Shown here piece after piece: positions 10,701 through 18,649 of a stretch of DNA of 64,000 bases. The translations under genes and the position numbers were made by a program. This DNA comes from a bacterium. GTDB lineage: Bacteria > Fidelibacterota > Marinisomatia > Marinisomatales > UBA1611. Every line of letters starts with the position of its first letter. Position 1 is the first letter of the stretch. The DNA is taken from NCBI GenBank assembly GCA_004321745.1, contig SGYO01000003.1, positions 1 through 64,000 on the forward strand, in the 5' to 3' direction. Under the pieces are notes generated by a model. That model was given only the letters and a program-made list of their open reading frames with translations, was not told the origin of the DNA and did not search any database.

Positions 10701-11195
10701 GGGAAAATGTCTGAAGCAGCGAAACAACAGTTATTACAATCTATGTTGCAAGGTCAAAAAAATATTCAACAATCACTTCAAAAACTGATGAAGGAAATGC
10801 AACAATCATCAAACAAGCATGGGCAAGGAGATTTAAAAGGGATTTCCCAAGATCTAAAAGATGTTATTTCTGATTTATCAAAATCAAACTACACAAGAAA
10901 TACAAAAAATAAACAGCGTAGAATTTTATCAAGAATGCTTGATAGTCAAACTTCCTTATCTCAGCGAGGGTATAAAGAAGAAAGAAAGTCATACTCGAGC
11001 AATGAATCTACAATCTACTCTTCATCAAGCGGGCTCCCAGAAGATTTAGGACAAAGACAAAGCCTTACGTTAGATGCCTTGAATAGATCTTTAAACTCTG
11101 GTTATTCTAAAGAATATCAGAACATGATTAAAAGATATTTTAATGCTATGACTCAAATGAAAAATGCAGAACAAAAAAATGAAAACACAAATTAG
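7767..11195 (+). CDS. DUF4175-type giant membrane-anchored coiled-coil protein
   Basis: A protein of 1142 residues. Two N-terminal TM helices (about 22-48 and 54-78) and a third near 150-170 anchor it. An Ig-like/beta-rich extracytoplasmic part (about 170-520) follows. A very long acidic Glu/Lys coiled coil (about 530-850) then leads to a Gln/Met-rich low-complexity tail (MMQQMAGQQQG, SLQKLMKEMQQ). This layout is that of DUF4175 proteins. A start 36 nt upstream is possible, but the ATG at 7767 begins MKISDYIK, follows the DUF4159 stop by one base and avoids overlap, so I prefer it. The function is unknown. The shape suggests a scaffold or stalk that spans the periplasm. Confidence 0.82.
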   Translation: MKISDYIKSLKVEKVKTDLLRILFLFIISFIVIIVSLLLLEAIFYFPPIVKKLTILSISGLVFLKIIFVVAFLLLVDKEYFDKYSGWSLARIIGKSIFPDNKDTALNALQIENAKNKNQSSELADNFTQSIAKKIERHNPKELIDKKPMINIKMATSIIMLLSIIFLSVFSKQSSNAFYRWKHYDQKFHAPKPFKLYNLTKNHHILGGEKSSITIMSEGSNPDTVNLILSPTQESTSKRDSLKIVLKSSRDMNGFYQFKLPALFQDYEYNAFVNANHFYEAWKIVVSTPDTIFVTDRPKLEEFEMVIIPPSYSRLPSEKLDGSIAAVQGLKGSKVKINLMSNRKLKSSFIKQNDSIQYLNTMGYKGSGSFKIKADGEFSIHLVDPRGITNRDPIPYKINVIPDHYPIIKIADPAPVITLGNNQIIGFDIDIEDDYGFDKLQLAYEIIRPKYLNVEPYISMFIIPDIIKDTSYQNIKTPWNLSELMLMPDDEVHYHLELTDNDIISGPKKTISNKLIAKVPSLADLYEEIENKEENIEEKLSESINELVNLKSQIEDMELNVLKAEDELKWEDQQKIKELVENAKEELNKIKDISNAMETLLEESEKHNLFLPDLAEKFKELSNLINEILPENIMDDLNELQNSLEDMNLESLQKSLEQMANNLEEIESELDRYIDIFKRLKAEQKLDELKNRMEKLVQQKDKLDDDINKIENEGKMNDGQRIAQEEQRLLEELTQLNKEIEQASELIEPFSQNSATELSELASNEEFKNTKNDIKTTISNLQKSKNNKAKSSSKDALNGLHNLQNSFSMIQNQFQNETVSEMAAKLEKIMRDYLFISKEQERLKESTSSLSRNSSQLKIMAYNQQLVQDQLRQTTKLMIELSKETFSVTPEIGKAVGTANNSIEQSKSDLTNRNIQKAVKNQDLAIEALNATALKLYQSIQQMQSSGSASGFEQFLKMMQQMAGQQQGLNQKGMNLNFGKMSEAAKQQLLQSMLQGQKNIQQSLQKLMKEMQQSSNKHGQGDLKGISQDLKDVISDLSKSNYTRNTKNKQRRILSRMLDSQTSLSQRGYKEERKSYSSNESTIYSSSSGLPEDLGQRQSLTLDALNRSLNSGYSKEYQNMIKRYFNAMTQMKNAEQKNENTN

Positions 11196-13038
11196 TAAAA
11201 TAATTTTTTTAACATCTTTGTCTTGTACAGCTTTTAGTCAATATAGCGGTTTTCTGAGAACAGCTAAAATGTATGAGATGCAAAAAAATTGGGATGCTGC
11301 TATATTTATATATAATGACGTATTAAATAAAAACCCTAATAATTATCAAACAATTAGAAATTTGAAAGCTTTGTACAAAAAAAGCCAAAGATATAAGGAA
11401 GGAATTAATTTTTTAATTTACCAAATATCTCGGAACCCTAATGATATTCAACTTAATGTTGAATTAGGAGAGTTTTATTTTTTGGATGAGAATGTTGAGG
11501 AAGCAAAGAAAATTTGGAAAGAGGGCTTGTCAACGTTTAAAAACAATAGATCCTATTACAGATTACTGTTTTCAATTTATAGTAAACATAGTCTAGATAA
11601 AGAATTATTTCAAATGGTTGAAAATGGGAGGCTTATTTTTAATGACAACTTTTTATCAACAGAATTAGGTAATTACTATCAAAAAAGAAAACAATATAAG
11701 GATGCAATGGATGAGTACTTATTATCACTTATAAATTACTCAGGTGCAAATTCTTCTGTATCTAGAAAAATTCTAATAATGAGCGATGATATTGATTCGA
11801 AAAATATCATTGAAATGAAACTTCTTGAAAATAGTTTTAAACACCCAAATAAAATTTTACCCATTTTGTCTGATCATTATTTTAAGCACCGTGAATTCAA
11901 GAAATCATATGAGGCTTTACTTGAATTAAGCGATAAAGAAATATTCAATGCGAAAAAATGGCTTAGTTTTTGCAATAGTTTAAGAAAAGAGAAAGCGTAT
12001 TCTCATTCAATTAAAGCTTATCAATATTTGTTAAAAAAAGATTTAAAAGATTATCAATATGGAGAAGGATTATTAGGTTTAGCAAAAACATTTGAAGACC
12101 AAATATTCCCTGTAGGAAACTATGATTTAGTTCCATATTACTATAATGACAATATTTTTTTTAAAGATGCTTCTCAGCTCTCTACAAATATTTCTTCAGA
12201 AAATCTATCTTCTAGCCTATCAATATATGATTCAGTATTAGTATCCATACCTGAATCAGCTATTGTTGCCGAAGCTGAATTTAGATTAGCTGAAATTCAA
12301 TATAGAATAATAGAAGATTTTGACAAGGCTCTCCTCTTATATAAGTCTTCATTAAATAAATCACCTTCAAACACCTTAAAAGAAAAGAACATTCTTAGAA
12401 TTGCTGACGTGTTCAAATCTAAAGGAGATTTTAATTCATCAATTAAATTTTTAGATTCAACCTACAATATTCACATCATCCCTGAAATAAAAAATAAACT
12501 AATTGAAATGCATTTATTTTCTGGGAACCCTGATACATCCCTTTTTTTAATTAGTGAATCATTTAAAACAATTCTGCCAGATAATATATATTTCAATGAT
12601 TTAATGGAGTTGAGGGATTTCATTAACCATTTCTATACTAATGTAGATGAAAAAGGTAAAGAAGGTTTCATCGCTTTTTTAAAATCTGAATCACTTCTAA
12701 AACAAAGAAAAGTTTTTGAGGCAAATCAACTTTTAGCCCACATTAAATCAAGCAATAACAGTAAAACTATTTCTCCATTATTATCATTACGAAGAGCAAT
12801 TATCTTAACAAGATTAAAAAAATATAATGAAGCCTTATCTGAACTAAATTTTTTAGAAGGTACAATATTTGCTGATAAAGGTATAATAATGTCTGGCCAA
12901 ATCTATGAACGTTTTTATAATGATTCACCAAAAGCATCTGAATTTTATTTTCGTATCATTAATGATTATCCAGAATCAATTTTTTCAGAACCAATTAGGT
13001 ATCACCTCCGAAAGTTAAAAGATAATGAAAAAATTTAA
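11179..13038 (+). CDS. Exported tetratricopeptide-repeat protein
   Basis: A signal peptide (MKTQISKIIFLTSLSCTAFSQ, cleavage before or after the Gln) is followed by many TPR-like helical pairs, for example NWDAAIFIYNDVLNKNPNN near residue 30 and later AEFRLAEIQYRIIEDFDKAL and YNEALSELNFLEG. It has 619 residues and no catalytic motif. Another in-frame ATG lies 15 nt upstream (11164). The later one directly starts the signal peptide and is preferred. The gene overlaps the DUF4175 gene by 17 nt and the next gene by 14 nt, which supports a four-gene operon from 7118. A scaffold or assembly role in the periplasm is inferred. Confidence 0.8.
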   Translation: MKTQISKIIFLTSLSCTAFSQYSGFLRTAKMYEMQKNWDAAIFIYNDVLNKNPNNYQTIRNLKALYKKSQRYKEGINFLIYQISRNPNDIQLNVELGEFYFLDENVEEAKKIWKEGLSTFKNNRSYYRLLFSIYSKHSLDKELFQMVENGRLIFNDNFLSTELGNYYQKRKQYKDAMDEYLLSLINYSGANSSVSRKILIMSDDIDSKNIIEMKLLENSFKHPNKILPILSDHYFKHREFKKSYEALLELSDKEIFNAKKWLSFCNSLRKEKAYSHSIKAYQYLLKKDLKDYQYGEGLLGLAKTFEDQIFPVGNYDLVPYYYNDNIFFKDASQLSTNISSENLSSSLSIYDSVLVSIPESAIVAEAEFRLAEIQYRIIEDFDKALLLYKSSLNKSPSNTLKEKNILRIADVFKSKGDFNSSIKFLDSTYNIHIIPEIKNKLIEMHLFSGNPDTSLFLISESFKTILPDNIYFNDLMELRDFINHFYTNVDEKGKEGFIAFLKSESLLKQRKVFEANQLLAHIKSSNNSKTISPLLSLRRAIILTRLKKYNEALSELNFLEGTIFADKGIIMSGQIYERFYNDSPKASEFYFRIINDYPESIFSEPIRYHLRKLKDNEKI

Positions 13039-14290
13039 CCTTATCACAAAAATAATTATTTTTTCATTTGTATTAAATATTGCCTACGCTCAGAAATTGT
13101 TGATCCCAATGGATCAAACACAAAATGATCATTTAAAATCTTATGGGATTGCATATTACGCACTAAAAAGAAATATTAATGTAGAATGGCTTTTAAACTT
13201 TCAAGGGGGTGCCTTTTTGATTGATAGCCAGTCCTCAATTAAAGCGGAGTGTAAAATAAGGGGTGTTACGTTTATAGAAATAACTGATGAGGTGCTTAAT
13301 ATCTATTCAACAATAGAAAAAAACAATATGGACATCGTCCTTTTAGAAAAAGCTCCTCGGATTGCAATTTATACCCCTCCCAACAAACAACCATGGGATG
13401 ATGCTGTAACATTAGCATTAACATATGCAGAGGTAGATTATGAAACACTTTGGGATGAAGAAGTATTAAACAATGGCTTAGAAAAATTTGACTGGCTTCA
13501 TCTCCATCATGAAGATTTCACAGGACAATATGGTAAATTTTACCGGAACTATCACAATGCTCCTTGGTACATTGAACAAAAAAATAATTTTGAATCGTTA
13601 GCGAAAAAATATGGAATGGTTAGCGTGCATGAAGAAAAAAAAGCGATTTCAAGGATCATTAAAAATTATATAGGTAACGGCGGATTTTTATTTGCAATGT
13701 GTTCCGCAACAGACTCTTATGACATTGCATTGTCATTAGAAGGTGTTGATGGAGTGCACAGCGTTTTTGATGGTACCCCAGTAGAAAAAAACCTATCTAA
13801 AAAAATTGACTACAAAAAAACATTGGCTTTTAAAGACTTTTCGGTATATCCAGACCCAATGATCTATGAATTTTCAGATATAGATTTTCCACCAAGCCAT
13901 AACCCAGTAACAAGAGGTGCTGAAGCAGATTATTTCTCTTTATTTGAATTTTCCGCAAAATATGACCCCGTGCCAACTATGTTAACACAAAACCACGTTC
14001 CAGTTGTTAAGGGATTTATGGGGCAAACAACGGGTTTTAATAAAAACATGATAAAAAACCATGTAATTATTATGGGTGAAGATCCAAGCTCAAACCAGGC
14101 TAAGTATATCCACGGTAACTATGGAAAGGGGACATACACATTTTATGGCGGTCATGACCCTGAAGATTATCAGCATTTTGTAGGTGATCCTCCAACGGAC
14201 TTGTCATTGCATAGAAATTCTCCTGGGTATAGACTTATCCTAAATAATATTCTTTTCCCAGCAGCAAGAAAAAAAGAGAAAAAAACATAA
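13025..14290 (+). CDS. Secreted amidotransferase-like protein (often mislabelled 'asparagine synthetase B')
   Basis: The signal peptide ends AYAQ near residue 23. The mature protein starts KLLIPMDQTQNDHLKSYGIAYYALKR and contains WLLNFQGGAFL, YTPPNKQPWDDAVTLAL, FDWLHLHHEDFTGQYG, NGGFLFAMCSATDSYDIAL and a GTYTFYGGHDPEDYQ end. From memory, homologues in Bacteroidota and Gemmatimonadota carry the database name asparagine synthetase B, but no N-terminal-Cys glutaminase or ATP-pyrophosphatase domain is present, so that name looks wrong. The GGFLFAMC segment resembles the nucleophile region of class I glutamine-amidotransferase or ThuA-like folds, which is an inference. Last gene of the envelope cluster. 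Confidence 0.72.
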   Translation: MKKFNLITKIIIFSFVLNIAYAQKLLIPMDQTQNDHLKSYGIAYYALKRNINVEWLLNFQGGAFLIDSQSSIKAECKIRGVTFIEITDEVLNIYSTIEKNNMDIVLLEKAPRIAIYTPPNKQPWDDAVTLALTYAEVDYETLWDEEVLNNGLEKFDWLHLHHEDFTGQYGKFYRNYHNAPWYIEQKNNFESLAKKYGMVSVHEEKKAISRIIKNYIGNGGFLFAMCSATDSYDIALSLEGVDGVHSVFDGTPVEKNLSKKIDYKKTLAFKDFSVYPDPMIYEFSDIDFPPSHNPVTRGAEADYFSLFEFSAKYDPVPTMLTQNHVPVVKGFMGQTTGFNKNMIKNHVIIMGEDPSSNQAKYIHGNYGKGTYTFYGGHDPEDYQHFVGDPPTDLSLHRNSPGYRLILNNILFPAARKKEKKT

Positions 14291-14297
14291 TTTAAAT

Positions 14298-14723
14298 ATG
14301 TGGATAGAAAAAAATATTGTGATTACAAATAAATGTAGAGGATTCCACTTAATTACAGATGAAGTTGAAAAAAAAGTTCCAGAAATACATGATTTTCGCA
14401 TTGGAATACTTAATCTGTTTATAAAACATACTTCAGCATCACTAACAATTAATGAAAATGCAGATCAAAGTGTTAGGAATGACTTTGAGTATCATTTCAA
14501 TAAAATGGTACCAGAAAAAGACCCAAATTATGAACATACATTGGAAGGTGACGACGATATGCCAGCACATTTAAAATCATCAATTCTTGGTAATTCTATT
14601 TCTATTCCAATAAAAAGAGGAGCTCTTGATCTAGGCACCTGGCAAGGAATATTTTTATGTGAACACCGAAATAATATCACCAAAAGAAACTTATCAGTGA
14701 TAATCAATGGTGTGAATAACTAA
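14298..14723 (+). CDS. YjbQ family protein (UPF0047)
   Basis: Small cytosolic protein of 141 residues matching the YjbQ/UPF0047 family in full: LFIKHTSASLTINENAD, HTLEGDDDMPAHLKSS, ISIPIKRGALDLGTWQGI and FLCEHR. Conserved His and acidic residues form a metal site. E. coli YjbQ shows weak thiamine-phosphate synthase activity, and the true role is unsettled. It starts 8 nt after the previous gene, so it is probably co-transcribed with the envelope cluster although it has no signal peptide. Its stop overlaps the convergent mazG stop by 4 nt. Confidence 0.9.
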   Translation: MWIEKNIVITNKCRGFHLITDEVEKKVPEIHDFRIGILNLFIKHTSASLTINENADQSVRNDFEYHFNKMVPEKDPNYEHTLEGDDDMPAHLKSSILGNSISIPIKRGALDLGTWQGIFLCEHRNNITKRNLSVIINGVNN

Positions 14724-15502
14724 CCCTTCTTAATTAAATCCCAAATTTCATTTAATTCATTAATAGAAAAATCTTCTATTTCTCTCCTTGATTTTGATAC
14801 ATGGTCTTCTAGCAAATTAAATCGCTTTTTGAATTTTTTATTGGCTTTCCTCAATGCATTTTCTGCTGAAACATTCAAAAATCTGCAAAGATTTACAACT
14901 GAGAAAATTAAATCACCTAGCTCTTCTTCAATCTTATTGTAATCATTTTCTTTTTGAGCCGCTCTAACCTCTAATAGTTCTTCTTCTAATTTTTCCCACA
15001 CCTGATTAACACTAGACCAATCAAAACGTGCGGCTGAAGCTTTTTCTTGAATCCTTTGTGCTGATAATATTGAAGGTAAAATTTTCGGCACCCCATCAAT
15101 CCTTGATTTTCTATTTTTGTTTTTTTGTTTTTCTTTTTCCCAATTTTGTTCATCCTTTACATCATTTTGAGACTTAGATTGATTAAAAACTTTCGGGTGC
15201 CTTTTAGTCAATTTTTCGTTTATACCATCAATAACATCATTGATTGTAAAAAAATTTTTTTCTGAAGCGATTTGAGACTGAAAAATAATATGTAATAAAA
15301 CATCGCCTAGTTCTTCTTTAATATTGTTAGAATCTTTTTTATCTATTCCATCTATCAATTCATATACCTCTTCGATGAAATATGGAATTAATGTATTTGC
15401 AGTTTGAGCTCTATCCCAATCACACCCGCCAGGCTTTCTTAATTTATTTACAATATCATTTAATTCCTGAAACAATTGCGTATTAATTTTATGATTTTTC
15501 AA
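14720..15502 (-). CDS. mazG: Nucleoside triphosphate pyrophosphohydrolase MazG
   Basis: Hydrolyses (d)NTPs to NMP and pyrophosphate, a house-cleaning role. Both tandem MazG domains are visible. The first holds the hallmark LRKPGGCDWDRAQT, then EEVYELID and EELGDVLLHIIFQ. The second holds LEEELLEVRAA and EELGDLIFSVVNLCRFL, so the EExxE-x(12-28)-ExxD metal-binding pattern occurs twice. The length of 260 residues is usual. It overlaps the upstream ybeY gene by 14 nt, which suggests translational coupling. Confidence 0.95.
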   Translation of the reverse strand: MKNHKINTQLFQELNDIVNKLRKPGGCDWDRAQTANTLIPYFIEEVYELIDGIDKKDSNNIKEELGDVLLHIIFQSQIASEKNFFTINDVIDGINEKLTKRHPKVFNQSKSQNDVKDEQNWEKEKQKNKNRKSRIDGVPKILPSILSAQRIQEKASAARFDWSSVNQVWEKLEEELLEVRAAQKENDYNKIEEELGDLIFSVVNLCRFLNVSAENALRKANKKFKKRFNLLEDHVSKSRREIEDFSINELNEIWDLIKKG

Positions 15503-15932
15503 TTAACCCTCGCCATAATTCATCCTCTAAGAATTTTTCTTCAAGTATAGTCATCTTCTTTTTTTGCTCTGTAGACTTGTCCTCAATACCTAACAAATGC
15601 AATAAACCGTGAATAATTAACCTTCCTAATTCTTTTTTATATGGTTCTTTAAATAAGTTAGCATTTTTTTTGGCTGTAGGTATGCTTATGTATATTTCAC
15701 CTTCTATAAACTTAGAATCTCTTTGTAGGGGAAAAGCAATTACATCTGTCCATTGATCCTTAGAAAAAAACTCTTTTTTTAAATCACTTAAGTGTACATC
15801 TGATGTAAAAATGACATTAACATCATAAGACGTATATTTGTAATGAGTTAAAGTTTTTTCAATTATTGACTTGCAAAGAGGTTCGTTTAATTTTTCATAT
15901 TCTTTATCTATAAATACATTAACATTTCTCAT
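15489..15932 (-). CDS. ybeY: Endoribonuclease YbeY (rRNA maturation factor)
   Basis: Single-strand-specific metal endoribonuclease needed for 16S rRNA 3'-end maturation and ribosome quality control. The C-terminal metal motif reads HGLLHLLGIED. The first two His match HGxLHLxGYDH, but the third ligand position is Asp (with Lys after it). The same His-to-Asp change is common in Bacteroidota YbeY, so it is probably functional and a lineage marker. The central DVIAFP segment is also present. At 147 residues it has normal size. It lies between the 7TM-HD gene (15 nt gap) and mazG (14 nt overlap), a common arrangement. Confidence 0.92.
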   Translation of the reverse strand: MRNVNVFIDKEYEKLNEPLCKSIIEKTLTHYKYTSYDVNVIFTSDVHLSDLKKEFFSKDQWTDVIAFPLQRDSKFIEGEIYISIPTAKKNANLFKEPYKKELGRLIIHGLLHLLGIEDKSTEQKKKMTILEEKFLEDELWRGLIEKS

Positions 15933-15947
15933 AAGAGTAAATATAGA

Positions 15948-18257
15948 CTATTTATCATCAGGATATTCAATACGTATGTGATAAATTCCTCTAAGCACAT
16001 GAAGCATACCAGTGTTTCCATCTACAGTACCCTTGATTTTATTAAGCTCATCAAGTGTTAATGGACATTCACTTAACTGCTCATCATCAATTCTTTGCTT
16101 TATGATCTTATCTATCATATTCTCAATTTTCATAATATCGGGATTTTTTATAGAGCGAACTGCAGCTTCAATTGCTTCACATATCATTAATATACCTGTT
16201 TCTTTTGTATTTGGCTTAGGTCCAGGATATCGAAATTGACTTTCATCAATTTTTGACTCATCACCTCCAACTGCCTCTAGAGCTTGACGATAAAAATATT
16301 CAACTCTAGTAGTTCCATGATGCATTGGAATGAAATCTGAAACGATTTTAGGTAAACCATACTCCTTAGCTAATTGTAAACCATTGTTGACATGACTTCT
16401 AATTATTTTTGCACTCATCGTTGGCTTTATTGCATCATGCTTATTATCCGAGGCATACTGATTTTCAATAAAATAATCAGCTTTAATCATTTTGCCAATG
16501 TCATGATAATAAGCCCCAACCCTGCATAAAAGAGAATGTGCTCCAATAGCTGTCGCACATGCTTCAGCTAGATTACCAACAACAATACTATGATTAAATG
16601 TACCATTCGTTTCTCTTTGCGCTCTTTTAAGTAAAGGCCTATCATAATCAAGTAATTCAATTAATGTTAAATCCGTGGTTACTTCAAAAACCATTTCTGT
16701 CAATCCAATTAATCCATAGGTAATGATTGGTGCTAAAAAGCTATTTAATGTTAAAACCTGCAAATCGAGAATAATTTTAGCCCAAGATTGTTCTTTAAAT
16801 AGCCCAATAGCAATTATAACGACAATACTCGCTGCTATCAGAGCAAACATTGTTGTGAATAATTGACTTCTTTTCCTTAGTTCACGAATGTTATATACAC
16901 CTACAGTTGATATAAATAGCGATGAAATAACAAAATCAATATTTTGTCCCATCATTAACCCTACTAAAATTGACACTGCAACTGTTGACATAAAACCAAT
17001 TCTAGCATCAAACAAAATTGTAAGTGTTAGTGCACCTACAGATATGGGAACTAAGTATTCAGAAAATTGAAAATAATTAATAATTAATGAGGCTAATAGC
17101 ATTTGAAAGAGCATTATGATTGACATCAATAAAATCATCTTCCAATCTGAAAAAACATCTATTCTATACATGTATAAAAAGGTAAAGAATAAGGAGACAA
17201 CCACTGATAATAAAATCACTCGCCCTAAATAGCTCCATACATTATCTACAGGTCTACCCTCATTCATACTATCAATAGAAGCAGAGAGAGAGTTTAACTT
17301 CTGAATTACGTCCTCTGTAATCCTAATGTTTGCATCAACAATTAACTCATTTTCTAAAACAACTCCCTTACTTCTTGGTACTTGCTGAATACTCAGTCTT
17401 TGATTTGACTCAGTTAATTGCCTATCATATATAAGATTTGGAACCAAGTGCTCAACAATAATGTCATATCCAATGTCAAAGAAAATACTTTCAGTTAAGA
17501 CTTTGCTTATATACTCTTCTTTAGATTTGATCCAGGCAAGCTCTAAACTATTAAAATCAGATTTTTTTGTGATAATTGGAACTTCACCTTGATTAATTTT
17601 TACTTTGTCACTTAGGATACTATCTAATGGGATTTCATAAATTCCTTCTGACCACCTATTTTTGCATATTTGTTTCACTATGTTTTTATGAGAAATCCAG
17701 TCTCTTATTTTCCTAGGCTCATCATCTGTAGTTAAATATTTATTCCATGAAGAATCTTTTAAAACTATAAATGGATAATTATTTTTAAAATCATTGGAAA
17801 CCATGACTAAACTAGTACTGTCAGCAAAAAATTCATTTTTTGCTTTTTCCGCAGTAGGATGGTACTTACGCTCATAATATAGTTGTTTTGACTGACTAAA
17901 TCTCCACTTTGCCAATCTGTATTCATTCACAGTTTCAAAAAATTCATCAATAATTTTTAGTTGAATATTTGCAATCTCTTGATTCCTGTTAAAAATATAT
18001 GCTACTGATTTTTTCTCTGCTTTTTTATCTTCATCATAATCTTTCTCTGTTTTCAGAATCGGGAACGTGTAAGGAGCAATGATTGGTTCCCTAGTGACAT
18101 CATTAATTTTATAAGAATATTTCAAAGCTTCACCACCAGGAAATAATAATGAAATCAATATAACTAATGAAAAGATAATCCCAATCTGTTTTAAGTTTTG
18201 TTGAAAAAATTTTATTTCTTTAGATAAGAAAGAAGATGTTAGGTTTTCTTTTCCCAT
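15948..18257 (-). CDS. 7TM-HD family cyclic-di-AMP phosphodiesterase-like protein (PgpH-like)
   Basis: Membrane protein of 769 residues. It has one N-terminal TM (about 20-42), a large extracytoplasmic 7TMR-HDED region (about 45-335), seven closely spaced TM helices (about 340-530) and a cytoplasmic HD domain. The HD domain holds NHSIVVGNLAEACA, the metal motif YYHDIGKM and the second histidine cluster MSAKIIRSHVNNG and IPMHHGTTRVEYFY. Listeria PgpH, of this architecture, hydrolyses c-di-AMP to pApA. The substrate here is inferred from the family. It is followed by ybeY and mazG, and its start is only 26 nt after the rnpB RNA. Confidence 0.88.
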   Translation of the reverse strand: MGKENLTSSFLSKEIKFFQQNLKQIGIIFSLVILISLLFPGGEALKYSYKINDVTREPIIAPYTFPILKTEKDYDEDKKAEKKSVAYIFNRNQEIANIQLKIIDEFFETVNEYRLAKWRFSQSKQLYYERKYHPTAEKAKNEFFADSTSLVMVSNDFKNNYPFIVLKDSSWNKYLTTDDEPRKIRDWISHKNIVKQICKNRWSEGIYEIPLDSILSDKVKINQGEVPIITKKSDFNSLELAWIKSKEEYISKVLTESIFFDIGYDIIVEHLVPNLIYDRQLTESNQRLSIQQVPRSKGVVLENELIVDANIRITEDVIQKLNSLSASIDSMNEGRPVDNVWSYLGRVILLSVVVSLFFTFLYMYRIDVFSDWKMILLMSIIMLFQMLLASLIINYFQFSEYLVPISVGALTLTILFDARIGFMSTVAVSILVGLMMGQNIDFVISSLFISTVGVYNIRELRKRSQLFTTMFALIAASIVVIIAIGLFKEQSWAKIILDLQVLTLNSFLAPIITYGLIGLTEMVFEVTTDLTLIELLDYDRPLLKRAQRETNGTFNHSIVVGNLAEACATAIGAHSLLCRVGAYYHDIGKMIKADYFIENQYASDNKHDAIKPTMSAKIIRSHVNNGLQLAKEYGLPKIVSDFIPMHHGTTRVEYFYRQALEAVGGDESKIDESQFRYPGPKPNTKETGILMICEAIEAAVRSIKNPDIMKIENMIDKIIKQRIDDEQLSECPLTLDELNKIKGTVDGNTGMLHVLRGIYHIRIEYPDDK

Positions 18258-18283
18258 GTATATAATCTCTTAATTGTATATTT

Positions 18284-18645
18284 TTGAGCTAGTCTGTAAG
18301 CCGAGTCCTGTCCACCTCTAAAGAGGATAGATGATTATTTATCTGCGCATAATGTTGCCATTATGCTGAAGCGATCTACCCATTCATCAAACAATGCGAA
18401 CAACATCTCTGAAACTATTCGACCTTGCACCTAGAGGGGTTTACAAGCTCAATCTATTTAAAGAAAGACTGGTGGTCTCTTACACCACCTTTTCACCCTT
18501 ACCTGAAAACAGGCGGTTTTTTTTCTGCTGCACTTTCCATATCCTCACGGATTCCTCTCGTTAAAAGGCTCTATGTTCTGCGGTGCCCGGACTTTCCTCT
18601 CTATTAAAAATTAATTTTAATAGAGCAATCATCCAACTAGCTCAA
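18284..18645 (-). ncRNA. rnpB: RNase P RNA, bacterial class A
   Basis: Catalytic RNA of RNase P. On the minus strand it starts with TTGAGCTAG (18645-18637), which pairs with CTAGCTCAA (18292-18284) to close helix P1. Between them lie the universal CR-I sequence GAGGAAAGTCCGGGC (18599-18585), the GTGAAAAGGTGG and AGAGACCACCAG region, and the 3' conserved CTCGGCTTACAG (18305-18294). About 362 nt is normal for class A. Ends are set from P1 pairing and may be off by a few bases. It sits in what would otherwise be a long gap of nearly 400 bases without a gene, only 4 nt after the stop of the zinc-ribbon gene. Confidence 0.95.
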
Positions 18646-18649
18646 TAAA

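Noticed and set aside
13025-14290. Asparagine synthetase B
   Set aside because: No glutaminase Cys, no ATP-pyrophosphatase motif, and a signal peptide makes the reaction implausible.
18425-18607. Short plus-strand reading frame inside the RNase P RNA region
   Set aside because: It lies antisense inside rnpB and has no protein-like features; the conserved RNA sequence explains the region.
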